Counted from the first letter of the stretch, positions 47,566 to 58,240 are shown. The stretch: DNA of 64,000 bases from Combretum micranthum (GCA_024138025.1 JAMXBD010000011.1:2095501-2159500), one strand, 5' to 3'. Notes: generated by a model not told the origin, from the letters alone. Program-made: numbers and translations.

Positions 47566-47604
47566 AACCTAGTGGCTACATTTGCTAAATGTAGCCACTA
47601 GGTT
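47566..47604. repeat. Perfect 18-bp inverted repeat with 3-base loop
   Basis: AACCTAGTGGCTACATTT (47566-47583), loop GCT, then the exact complement AAATGTAGCCACTAGGTT (47587-47604). It lies 135 bp before the ORF start and would form a stable RNA hairpin in the element's transcript. Confidence 0.95.
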
Positions 47605-47738
47605 CTAGCATGATGCCCCATTTGGAAAACCTTCCTGTTTGGGAATCCTCATTCTTAGCTTGGTGACTTGAATTTTTACCTTTCCATGCATAGCCTTGAA
47701 TAGTTAGCTATTGATATATGTTTATTCTATAATTTCAT

Positions 47739-48965
47739 ATGGCACGCAAGAAACAACCACCAAAGAAAAGAGCCAGGACGGATGGGGCCAGTAGTTCATC
47801 TAGAGTTACTCCTAGATTGACTGGGGAGACGCTTAAACGGTATAGGGCAATGGTTGCTAACAAAGAGATCAAGCTAAATGCTTACTTGAATTGGGAAGTA
47901 ATTCAAGAATACGGTCTTACTTAACAATTTGAGCAGTTATTAGCTTATCCGACATGGGCTAATCTGTTATCAATTAGTGAGAAGATTTATCGGGAAGTGA
48001 CTTTGGAATTCATGGCCTCCTTCAAAATTCATAAGCTGGATCGATTGTTTAGATTAAATAATGAAGTATCTTTCTCTGCTTTTGGGAAGCACTACTCCAT
48101 GTCCATGGTTAAATTTTGTGAGTATACCAGATTGTATCCTATTGAAGACATCCAACAAGACACATTCAGGCATCTCCCCACCCAATGGCCTATTAGAACG
48201 TTGTCCTATGCTAGATTCTGGTCAACTATTGCTAGAAGGACCCCCTATGATGCTTCATAATCCCATGGTTCCCATTTTAAGAGAACCAGTCATCGAATTA
48301 TTCATTCTCTGCTAGTTCATTCTCTGAATGGAAAAGCAAATAGTGTGGGGGTAGTAAGTTAATCTGATCTCTATCCTTTGTGGCATATGACTAAGGGTGA
48401 AAGGGTAAATGTATTTGTCGAACTGGCCTTTGTTATTAGGCAGTAAGGTCAGATTTCCAAGAAAGGCCTATTTTGTGGTGCTTATATTACTTGACTTTTA
48501 AATAACATGTAGGTATTCCCAGAAGTACCCCCTGATGATGAAGTGGGAGAATCCTACCCCATGACGGATGCTGCACTTAAGCAATGGGGCATCTCCAAGG
48601 TTTCAGACGATGATGATTCTTCCCAGGAAGAACCAGGTGATAAATCTACTAAGAGCCTTAATGAGCTGACCCAGGAGGTCAGGAAGTTGAAGAAGAAGAA
48701 CAAAAGTCTTGAGCGCTATATTGGTTCTATTGCTGAAGCATTTTCCAAGAAATTGAAAGTTAAGCTTCCCGATTGGATCAGCTCATCATCATCATCATCT
48801 AGCAGCGATGAAGAACCAATTGAGCTCGGAGAGGGAACTGAAGCAGAGCTAGGAGAAGGATCAGGGGCATAAGTTGAAGAGGACAAAGAAGAAGGTAGCA
48901 TGGATAGAGAAATTGATGCCTATGTATCAGAAGAACGGACTAAAGCTGAAGCAGAGGATGAGTGA
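47739..48965 (+). pseudogene. ORF1-like protein of the non-autonomous retrotransposon (Athila ORF1 family)
   Basis: Starts MARKKQPPKKRARTDGASSS, a basic, nuclear-localisation-like N-terminus. One frame of 408 codons runs to TGA at 48963, interrupted only by seven in-frame stops (47922, 48258, 48360, 48444, 48492, 48510, 48870) and no frameshift. The middle (YREVTLEFMASFKI, then FSAFGKHYSMSMVKFCEYTR, FWSTIARR, IIHSLLVHSLNG and LYPLWHMTKGERVNV) matches the plant Athila ORF1/putative transposon protein pattern. Near the C-terminus a lysine-rich coiled coil (SLNELTQEVRKLKKKNKSLE) is followed by a serine run and an acidic tail. Its biochemical role is unknown in this family; a gag-like or nucleic-acid-binding role is inference. 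Broken here. Confidence 0.7.
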
Positions 48966-50647
48966 TCATCCACTTTCTGCTTGTATTATTTATTTGTGAT
49001 GTGTTGCTGCGGCTGACACAGGAGTTCCTTTTTGGTTGTTTTTAGGAACCTATTGTCAAACTCTTTGCTGCTGTTGTTTTTCTATTCTAATATAACTTCC
49101 TGTCTTTAGATTTTTACAACTCTCAGCGTTTGAAAGGTCGACAGATTTATGGTTTCAGCAAGCTTTCTTTTAGCAACATGGCTAGTTCGTGAATTCAAGT
49201 TGCACTATCAAAGCATCAGGGGAGTGCTAGTTCTTTTCTTTCCTTTCTCTTAGGATTGATTTGTTTACTTGTTTTTCTTCCTTCATCTGCTTTGTAACAC
49301 CGAGACATTGAGGACAACGTCTTTTTTCAATGTGGGGGAAGGGAATATGATCTTAAGAAAGGAAAAGAGGACTAGGGGTGTTATAGACTATCAAATTTTC
49401 AGCGAAAAATTCTCCAAAATTCCCAATATTCTATCAATTGTGAGTGGAAAATTTTTGAAAATTTTCTAATTTTTTCCCCAACTTATCAAGCTTTGAACTT
49501 ATGACTTCAATTAAGAATTACATTAACATTCAACAAATGAGTCCTTCTAAGACACATGGTGTTTTTTCACCATTGTTTGACCTGAATCCTTTTTACTTAG
49601 TCAAAATTTTAGAATGAAATCGTTGTGAAATGAACTTATTTCTCATTTAAGGATAGAATTTAGAGTTAGGATTAAAACCAAAATCCTTGGTAAAAGGTCA
49701 AGTGGTCTAACTTTTAAGCTTATTAGGATGTATATTTTGTGCATCAAAAATTTTAAAAGCTCTTCAATCTTGAATAAAAGAGTAAAGAAAATTTTTCTCT
49801 TAGGATTTTCTCCTTAGTATTCTTATGGAGTATAGTATATACGTATGTTTAAAAAAAAAAAAAAAAACAACAACAAGCCTTTACTCCGCTGACTCAGGTA
49901 AGTGAGTTAAGAGTATAAAAATCTGATTATTAGAGTGAGTAAGAGTTCATTGGGGTCTTTTTGAAACTTGGTCACTTAGGCGATGAGTCTGAGGCGTGCT
50001 AACTCGATGATCTCACTATAACAAGAAAGATAAAAAGGCAAATAAGGCTAAAAAGATACAGACAACACCCCGTCCAGAGGGAACAAGAAAAGATGGAGGA
50101 AACACTTGTCCCCTTTGAAGGCCAATTAAATAAACAAGGGCTAAATAGCAATTTTAGTTGATATGGGCGGGTTTTGGTCCCTAAAAAGAGCAAAATTCTA
50201 TCTCCAATGTCAGCTCGAATTACTTTATAAGAAATGATCTTGATTAAACTTCACAAAGACTTACAAAAAGGAGAGAAGCCTAAGGGAAATTTCAATACAA
50301 TATGCTCTTACCCAAGATTTTTGTGCTTAGAGAAATTCTTGATGGTATTATATGCTCTCAAATAGGCAATTAAAGTAGACCAAGTTTCTTTTTGCTCTGT
50401 TTGATTTTATGTTTAATTTTAATTTTAAAAGTTATCCTTAAAAGATAAAGGTAAAATCTTGGTTTACCTTGATTCGTTTTAAAAGTTTGACTAAGGTATT
50501 TTTGGTTCAATACTACATGATATGGTGAGGAACAAAAAATTTATAAGATTAAGGACTAGGGAATTCAAGCGATTGGTTAATGTGGACTTTTAAGCTCATA
50601 TTTGTTTTGTATTATCAATCGTGGGTGATGATTAGTTTAATTTGCTT
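48966..50647. other. Non-coding 3' internal region of the retrotransposon
   Basis: No pol domain on either strand. Contains a first polypurine-tract-like motif at 49303-49343, an A20-type run at 49850-49868 and otherwise unremarkable AT-rich DNA. Confidence 0.6.
49303..49343 (+). promoter_or_regulatory. Internal polypurine-tract-like motif
   Basis: ATTGAGGACAACGTC, then CAATGTGGGGGAAGGGAA. It has the same TTGAGGACAA...GTGTGGGGG layout as the motif next to the 3' LTR, but lies 1.3 kb upstream of it. Confidence 0.5.
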
Positions 50648-50680
50648 GAGGACAAGCAAAGATTCAAGTGTGGGAGAATT
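50646..50680 (+). promoter_or_regulatory. 3' polypurine tract region
   Basis: TTGAGGACAAGCAAAGATTC, then AAGTGTGGGAGAATT, directly abutting the TGATAATTG start of the 3' LTR. This motif is typical of Athila/Tat/Ogre elements and would prime plus-strand DNA synthesis. Confidence 0.75.
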
Positions 50681-51814
50681 TGATAATTGTCACAACACCC
50701 TTAATTCTAAAATCCACTACACCTCATACCAAAGGGGCATGACAAAGATGAAAAATCGAAGATCGAAGCCACTACGCCCCCTAGCATGGGGCGTGGTGAA
50801 GGGCGTGGTGAGCCAAACTCTACCTGCCCGACGTTTCTCTCTCCCCTGATGTCTTGTAGCTATATATATATACACCTTTATGAGGAAAAAAACAAGAAGT
50901 CTGCTAGGGTTTTGTTTTTTAGGAGATTTTATATTTTTCTCTAAAAACAACAAGTCAAGAAGATCCAATCCATTGAGAATTCAAGATCAAATCTTTCAGG
51001 GTTGTAATCATGAACTCTGATTTCTCTCTTACTCCTTGTATGTTCATTTTTAATATTATTAGGGGGTAGACCATGAATCTAGATCTCATTTGAACCACTT
51101 GTCATGTGATGAGGAATTGTTCTTAATGATATTATTCATGTTCTTATGTTCATTTGCTTGTTCTTTATTGTTATCATAGATTCATGTATCCGGAGTATGA
51201 ATTTATGTTTGACGTCATTTAAGTTAATTGAGAAGTTGCTTTTATGATGGGATCTATGCAATGGATGAGATTTGCTTGCATTTCTAGAGATAAAATAGCA
51301 AAAATCTTTTGTACTTTGGTTAACTAGTGGATGGGTTCATGTGTTTAATGTGATTCTAGGTTGCTATTAGTTGAGGAGAGATTCTAATTGATAAATTTAG
51401 GGTTTTATTAGCTTTTAACTTGAGAAAGTTATTAGTTTACACTCTAGAACTTTGCAGCTTAAGAACTCAATAAGTCTGGTCTTTAGTCCAATGATTCACA
51501 TGATAAGAGAGGTGTAGAATGAGATCTAGGTTGTTTTGATAATTGATTTAATCCTTGTTCCTTGTTGAAGCTTGAATGTAGATTAGTTTAGCATAATTCA
51601 GTAGTTAATTAGTTAAAAGTCTATGATCCTGATCATTCTTAATTGACGGTTAGATAATAGGGACAAGGTTAATACTAATAATTAGTAGCTCCTTGTGGAA
51701 CGACCCTGTGCTCAACACTATATTGCATTTACGATAGGTATACTTGCCTATTGCATCGTAGTTGGAACTAGGAACGGGTATTTAATTTATTAAAGCTACG
51801 GTTGGTAACGATCA
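50681..51814 (+). repeat. 3' LTR of the non-autonomous element
   Basis: 1134 bp, TGATAATTGT to AACGATCA. Lacks the 150 bp between 44710 and 44861 of the 5' LTR, but has a duplicated GGGCGTGGTGA motif (about 50788-50811). Followed by target duplication ATAGA. Confidence 0.85.
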
Positions 51815-52614
51815 ATAGAACTTTAAGTTTTTATGGAAAAATTCATTTCCTATATGACAAAATTTTATTTTTAAATAGAGTTCCTATCTTTCTCTATTTA
51901 AGAAAGCTCTTCTCGTTTTTGTTGAGACAATATCAACAAGTTCATGCATGATTATGAATATGTAGATATGAAAAATATGATAATATCACATAAAAAGATA
52001 AGATATACATAAGAATAAATAAGAACATAATAATAAGGTCAAGTATTGGGAACGTTAGCTTCATCGAGGTATCTCGGTCAAGTATTGGGAGCCTTAACTT
52101 CATCAAGACTTCCCGGGACTAAGAATAGACTAGTCCCAAAAGAAAAAGAAAAGAAAGAAAAGAAAAAGCATAATAATAAGAGAAATAACAATAATATATT
52201 AGGTTAATGAGCACTTAGGCTCTAGGAAATATATATACATAAATATACATAATATCATATAGAAGTTAGATTAGAACAAATAATAATAACAATAATAACA
52301 TAATGGAAATTTAAACATGAACAAGAATAAAACATAAACATATTGTTGTTTCTTTAACTATCATGAGTCTAAGAAACATGCACTAAGCTCATGCTAAGTC
52401 ACAGGAACATGATGAGTAAATATGAGAAGTTTTACCTAAGGTAATGAATTTGTTGAAGAAGGAAAGAAGTGTTTGTAGTAATATGGGGGTAGTGGTTTTT
52501 GTGGAGAGAAGAGGAAATTTGGAAGAGAATTTGAGAGAGAGAGTTTGTAGAGTGAATTTAGTAGAGTTTTGATAGGAAAAATGAGATGTGTGAAAGAATG
52601 ATGGAGGGAGGAGA

Positions 52615-52622
52615 TATTTATA
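52615..52622 (-). promoter_or_regulatory. TATA-like box of family A LTR, copy 2
   Basis: TATAAATA, 708 bp from the LTR start, against 710 bp in copy 1. A purine-rich leader and a donor-like AGGTAAAAC (plus GTTTTACCT, 52429-52437) follow in the direction of transcription. Confidence 0.5.
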
Positions 52623-53335
52623 CAATTTTGGAGTAAAAATTAGATGTAATTAAATAAAATGAAAAAAAAAATAAATCGAGAGTGATGAGAGAGAGGGTAT
52701 GGATGGCAACATTGGAAAGGGAGAGAGAAATTGATTAAACTTGTTGTTTTGTAATGAAAAGTAATTAAAAAGTAAGATATGATGTGTGTAGGGTTTTATA
52801 AGAAAAGTAAATGTAATAAATAGGTATGATAGAGTGTAAGAATAGGTTATAAGAAAAAGTAGAGATAGTAAAATAGTAATGAATAGTAAAAATAGTACTA
52901 TGAATAGTCGATTAGACAATTAAAATACATATAGTAAAGAAAATATGCGTAAACGACCTATATCTAATATTTTTAGTTATTAAAAAATTCTAAAATTGAT
53001 TTTTTTGAAAACTCTATATTTTTACGACTCTAATGATATTGTTGAAATATTTTCACCGCCCCGTGTACTAGGGCACGATTTTCGAAAATTGATCCCGTAT
53101 GGATCCGAAACACACTAAAAATTAACGTATCTGTTATTTTTAAGCTTTTTATATTATTACGAACTATTATCCATAATTATCTCAATTTCGTTATTTAAGG
53201 GTTAAGAACATAGGAATGCTGGATCTAGATTCACTAAACTTAATGTAAAACTAAGTTAACTTTAGGGTTCTGGTTTAATTTCCGATTCTTAAGGTTTACT
53301 TATATTTATCAAAAAATCTAGGGGCTTATAGAAGA

Positions 53336-53880
53336 GAAGAGTGTTGAGTGAGTATGAGTAAAAAATGAGAGAGAGAGTGGGGGAAAAAAAAGATGCACGA
53401 TGGAATCATGAGTTAGTCTCATGGTTCCTCCTTCGATATGGAATTATGAGTGCAACTCATGATTGCAAGTCCAGTAATTTTGAAATTAGTTTTCAAATGG
53501 CTGGATTTTTAAATTCTTTTTTTTCGCATTTTATCCCTTTTCCTAATAAGACAAAGGTATTTTATTCATTCATGTCAATTAGCGACTTGATGGATGCTTT
53601 TTAAAAGCCTCTTATTTTAAGGAAAAACAAAGTGAGCTTTTCCTATTATTATTATTATACCAAACACTTGCTCATAAATGGACAAGAAATCAAGAATACG
53701 TGTCATTGAAGATCTTAAACCATTTAAAATGATAATACGGTCATCATAACAATAAAGATGGTAGATACACCATGGTATACTAGTTTTATACTCGATAGAA
53801 GAATATGTATAGGATATGTCATGCCTCAAGTAAGGTCTAGGATGCCAATAATTCCACCAAGTATAACACTTAAAAGTTAT
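53336..53880. other. DNA between the solo LTR and family B LTR
   Basis: Continues the target sequence of the solo LTR. 53400-53470 has inverted ATCATGAGT/ACTCATGAT-type motifs (AATCATGAGTTAG, then GCAACTCATGATTGC). The minus-strand open frame 53617-53886 has no recognised domain. Confidence 0.35.
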
Positions 53881-56800
53881 ATGCAAATGCTAACTTCAAG
53901 TAATGAGTTTCATCAATTTTAGATTTACAAATTCTTATTTAAGTTTATTAATCAATGGAATTAAAGCAAAAAAATAAAGGTAAAATTTGTCTCTCAATAA
54001 TACGGGGAACCTCACAATACAATTATTATAGTCTTGGAAAATAATATTATCATGTCTAACATATTTAATTGTTCAGCTCATCTAGTCTCTCATTAGAGAT
54101 GTAATCGGGTAGGCCGTCATAGTGTTTCCGACCTGCACGATCCATTGAAAGCCCTATAGGGTTAAACCTTATAAGGTTATAGGGCTAAACTCTATAAGGT
54201 TTCAGATTCGAGTTTGGATATATAATAAAAACTCTATAGGGTTATAGTGTCGTGTTTAGATAATACAACAAACCCGATAGATACCCGACAACCGGGTATT
54301 ATAACTAAAAAAAATGTAAAAAAAATTACTAAAGGGAAAAGGTGAGGAAATAAGACAAGAAGGAACTACCATCTTTTTCTAAGGATGTTTTTTCTTTTAT
54401 GTCTACTAGACTAGTTATGGATTTTATCACTTTTTATTAAATTTTGTTCAAGTCATATGTGTTGTAGAGATTAATATTATTTTCTGTCTGTTATATTTTA
54501 GTCCTAGTAGGAGATTTAATTTAACCATGTTTTTAAAATATTATATGGTGGTAAAAGTAATATATTTATGTATTAATGTTGTATGATAAATGTGATCTAC
54601 AACATTTTCTATCAATTCCACATGTATCTTTTTTATTTTTTAATGTATAGAAAACTTATGTTAGAAGTATCGGTTTTTCTTAAATTTATTATTAAAATTT
54701 GAAAATAGGTTAAAAAAAAGGGATTATAGAGTTACAGGGTTGGGTTCCGAGTTATAAATCAAACTCCATGGGATGGGTTTAGATATAGCATGAAAACCCT
54801 ATAGGGTAACAGGGTTGGATTTAGTAAATCCTTTTGTTAGTGAGTTAGGTTTCGAGCTCATATGATCCATCCAAAACCCGACCCATTTATATCCCTATCT
54901 CTCATTAATATTCATCTATAATCCATGTAATTATAGCATCCAAATCAAGTCATCCTCAATCTGGAAAAAATGGAATGAGTCGAAGCCCAATACAGTAACA
55001 ACATAATCTAATGTAAATCAATAACCAACAATTTAGATAATTTAGGTGTAACAAAATAGCAATGAAGCATTCATACTTTAGCAACATGCTGTGAGAATTC
55101 AAGGGTCCTGAGAGCAGCAACTATTCTAGGAGTTAATATAGGTAGCCTAAATACTCATATCCCTTAGAAGAAGTTCTAAGTAAGTAGTCTCGTTTAGGGA
55201 TCACATTCGTTACTCATATCTACTTATTACAGTCCATAATATAATACAATTTAGTCGATTCCATAAATATGAACTTACTGCATTACTTCTCTTTGGTCTA
55301 GATAGGCATTGCATTGATACCGTTCATCCTATCAAGTACTCATCGAGCCACCATCAGTAGTCTAAGCACCTAACTATATACTGGTATTAATACGTAATAT
55401 TATCGCTACTCAAATTGGATTAAATGATGAAAAGCACACTTAAGCAATTAATTAGATCATCTTTAAATATTAATTTATTTTATGATTTCTTCCCTAATAA
55501 GTAGCACACAAGTCATTGTGTACATGACAAAATAAAGCATCCTACAATAGGTTAAAAGATAGGTATGATCAAGTGAGTATAAGAATCTATTTAAAAGAAA
55601 TTATCTCATACAAGATTTAGAATATCAATTCATTCACCAACTAACAATTGATTAATTAATTAGTCAAGTTAAATTCATATAGATAACATGTCTTTATTTA
55701 AGATTCAACTTACTTCCTTTTAAAATATTAGCTTAATAATTAAATCAAGTACAAAAGAGATAGATTTATATATTAAGTCCATTAATACACGCTATAATTC
55801 AAACTAATCTTAGTATAATGATAAACCAAATTTATTTCTAATTTATGAGTAGTGAAAAAACAATGCTTGAAATTTTTATAATTTGATTTAAAACCTTCAA
55901 CATATAGATTACAAGGAAAGAAAGGATTTTGCAAATTTTCATGAAGTTTGGAGGTTATTTTGAGTAAGAAATAAAGATTTGTGATTAGCACAACCACGAC
56001 ATGGCTGTTTCGTGAAGTGGTGTAAAAGGTAAATGACACAGCTTGGGACATGGCAGTGTATTAATCTTGTGACATTCTCGAAATTCCAAAGTTACATGTA
56101 TAAAAAGTTACATGAGAGGTGACACAATTGTGTCATCCTATGTCGATCCTTGTGCCGAATATTTACTTTTAGGAAAAATGATTTAAATTTGGAAAATTGA
56201 AGCTTTTGATTATTTTCAGGCAATTAATTAACATAGAAAATACATGTTAATCATACATTATCATCTAGTTATTGTTTAGATTCAATAATACAATTTATTT
56301 AATCAATTTAACCTAATTAAAACATCAAAAGAACAAATCAAACATCAACCTTGCATTGATTTACTTAAATTCCAACAATATATTCATTTTGTGTTCTTAC
56401 TTCTTCAACATAAATTCATCCATTTAACCACATCAAGATCATATTTCACATACAAGTATTGATTTAAACATATTTCATGTATATATACAATATAATCATC
56501 AAATCTACTCAAACACTTGAATTCAACACTTACACGTTCATCAATCCATGTGTAATCATCTTCTTCAAACCCAGACCCAAACTTTTTATTGAAGTAAATA
56601 GAATTCACTTTCCTAAAGAATAACAAGACAAACAAAATCTAATCTACTACTACTACTACTACTTTTGCGCTTGCATGCAAGTTCTAAAAGCTTCTATCCC
56701 TTTCTCAACCTCTCTTCTTCTTAAATTCTTGTTTTTTTCCTATCAAATAAAAATTTAAGTTAGTAAAAAGAATTAAAGAATTGAAGATTTGAAGTAATTT

Positions 56801-57060
56801 TTACCTTGTTTTGTTGTTAGATTGTTATAGAAGTCCAGAGAGATAGATTTTAGATTTGACTTCTAGAGAGAAAGAAAGCTTGTAGAAGAAGATTGGTAGT
56901 GAGAAAAATAACTTGTGGAAGAAGATTTGTGAGGATGACCTATGAGAGTAGTTTGAGAAAGGGATAGGTTTTTGGTTTTTCTTGAAGATGAAATATGAGA
57001 GAAGAGAGAGAAAATTCACTCGATGTATGTATGGTTAGGAGGGTTTACAAATGTATATAA
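53880..57060 (-). mobile_element. LTR, family B (copy c), interrupted by a hAT element
   Basis: The reverse complement of 39187-41099 aligns from about 53900: GTCTCTCAATA, ACATAT.TAAATGTTCA and TCTAGTCTCTCA on the left of the hAT element, then ATAATCCATG and onward on its right. CATCGAGCCACCATC at 55345 is shared with copy a. Right of about 56050 the sequence is not found in copy b; it includes a purine-rich minus-strand leader (56820-57020) and may belong to the same or another LTR. A weak island of short palindromes (GACACAATTGTGTC at 56119) lies at 55985-56160. A (CTA)n run is at 56644-56663. Confidence 0.6.
54094..54897. mobile_element. Non-autonomous hAT element, 804 bp
   Basis: Terminal repeats TAGAGATGTAATCGGGT and ACCCATTTATATCCCTA, imperfect complements of the TAGGGRTGTAAAYGGGT type used by hAT elements. 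An exact 8-bp duplication TCTCTCAT flanks it (54086-54093 and 54898-54905). Subterminal regions carry repeated AACCCTATAGGGTT-like palindromes (54150-54250 and 54780-54830), plausible transposase-binding repeats. No transposase frame. Copy b of the family B LTR supplies the empty site. Confidence 0.9.
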
Positions 57061-57364
57061 TATGTTTAAGATATAGTGATGTTACTGAGTCAAACTTATA
57101 AAAATAGCTATATCGTATATTGTATAATAGATATAGTTCCAAATATGTATCACATGTTGGTTATGGGATACATGGCAAAAAATTACACCTATACCAAATG
57201 TTCAACATGTGGAACATAAAAAAACCTTATATTACATGTTCAACATGCGATACATAAAAAGACCCTTAACAATGCGATATAGTGATGGTAATTATATAAC
57301 TTTTAAAAAAATGATTTAATAGAAAATATATTATTATTGTTGTTATTATTAGTTATAATGAATA

Positions 57365-57700
57365 AATTATACCAGAATGTCATAATGTTTAGCAGTAAGT
57401 TTATTTTAGATCACAACTTTTCGAAAAGTTCAAAAGAGGTCACAACATTTAGAAAAGTGTCTTATGAGATTTAATTAAGTATTTCTCCTATTGATACATA
57501 TCAATAGAACCTTAATGATGATCTCAATTGACTCACTTCCATAAAGATTATGACCTAAAACGAATTCACTCTCAAATGTTGTGACTTAAAATGAACTTAC
57601 TCCCTAAACATTGTGACCTTCTTTGAAATTTTTGAAACGTTATGACCTAAATGAACTTGCCCTCAAATATTGTAACCTCAGGTGTAATTTGCCCTAGTTA
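57365..57700. mobile_element. Foldback element (related to 22889-23147)
   Basis: The left arm AAATTATACCAGAATGTCAT, then GTAAGTTTATTTTAGATCAC, pairs with right-arm copies such as AAAATGAACTTACTCCCTAA and GTAATTTGCCCTAG. The right arm holds two or three successive copies of the ATGAACTTGCC/ACTTACTCC unit. The loop has ATTGATACATATCAATAG. Confidence 0.55.
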
Positions 57701-57849
57701 TAATAGAAAAGTTAGAGATATTTCATAATAAGTTATTTAGACTTTGAGAGAGATATTTTGAAGCCAAAATGAAGAGAGCTGGTGACAAGGGATGATGAGG
57801 CCATGTGTAGACTTAAAGAAACCAGAAGTTTCTTCATTTACATAAATTT

Positions 57850-58240
57850 CGAGTAAATTATACAAGAAGGTATCAATGTTTAGGGTTTGGTTCGTTTAAG
57901 GTATAAACATTTTGAGTGGTTAAACAAATGTATAGGCATTTTAGAAAGTGAAATAAATTAAGAATCAACATTTTTTGAAGTTCATTTGAGGTGTCAATAT
58001 TTGCATTAGTTTTAATTAAATTTTTTTAATTTTCCTTAATGGTCAATTATTAATACATTATTTGACTCATTTTGCAAAATGTTAATTCATTTTTTTTAAC
58101 TACTTGAAATGTTGATAACTTAAATGAATTTATCCCCAAACATTAAATCATCTTTTTAACTATTCAAAGTGAAAATGTTGATATCTTAAATGAATTTAAT
58201 CCGAAATGTTGATACCTTTTAATATAATTTATCACTTAAA
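57850..58240. mobile_element. Foldback element, Mutator-like
   Basis: The left arm GAGTAAATTATACAAGAAGG with GGTATAAACATTTTGAGTGG pairs with the right arm AAAATGTTGATATCTTAAAT, then GATACCTTTTAATATAATTT. AAATTTC occurs just outside the left end (57844-57850) and again after the right end (about 58239-58245), a possible eroded target duplication. No coding capacity. Confidence 0.55.

Larger units (their letters stand above)
44681..51814 (+). mobile_element. Non-autonomous LTR retrotransposon, Athila/Tat-like
   Basis: 7134 bp. LTRs at 44681-45947 and 50681-51814 both start TGATAATTGTCA and end GTAACGATCA, and the outer flanks are ATAGA (44676-44680 and 51815-51819). A 3' polypurine region, TTGAGGACAAGCAAAG then GTGTGGGAGAA, precedes the 3' LTR as in Athila/Tat/Ogre elements. 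The internal region holds one ORF1-like frame (47739-48965). No protease, RT, RNase H or integrase motif was found, so mobilisation would need proteins in trans. The primer-binding site is missing because 267 bp of flanking DNA and filler now follow the 5' LTR. Inserted in the family A solo LTR. Confidence 0.85.
42491..53330 (-). mobile_element. Family A solo LTR (copy 2), split by a nested retrotransposon
   Basis: The plus-strand left end is TGTCACACCCC (minus-strand LTR end GGGGTGTGACA) and the right end is GGGGCTTATA. The 5-bp GAAGA lies directly outside both (42486-42490 and 53331-53335), proving a single insertion. Without the nested element (44681-51814 plus one ATAGA) the LTR is about 3.7 kb, and no internal region or second LTR is present, so it is a solo LTR. 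It matches 1-3120. A minus-strand TATAAATA is at 52615-52622. The right terminus has TA where CA is expected, a single substitution. Confidence 0.85.

Noticed and set aside
48716..48901. Minus-strand serine/aspartate-rich open frame
   Set aside because: Antisense to the serine-rich tail of the ORF1-like relic.
52389..52919. Two minus-strand open frames with L/F/S-rich translations
   Set aside because: They cover the TATA box and leader of the family A LTR; composition artefacts.
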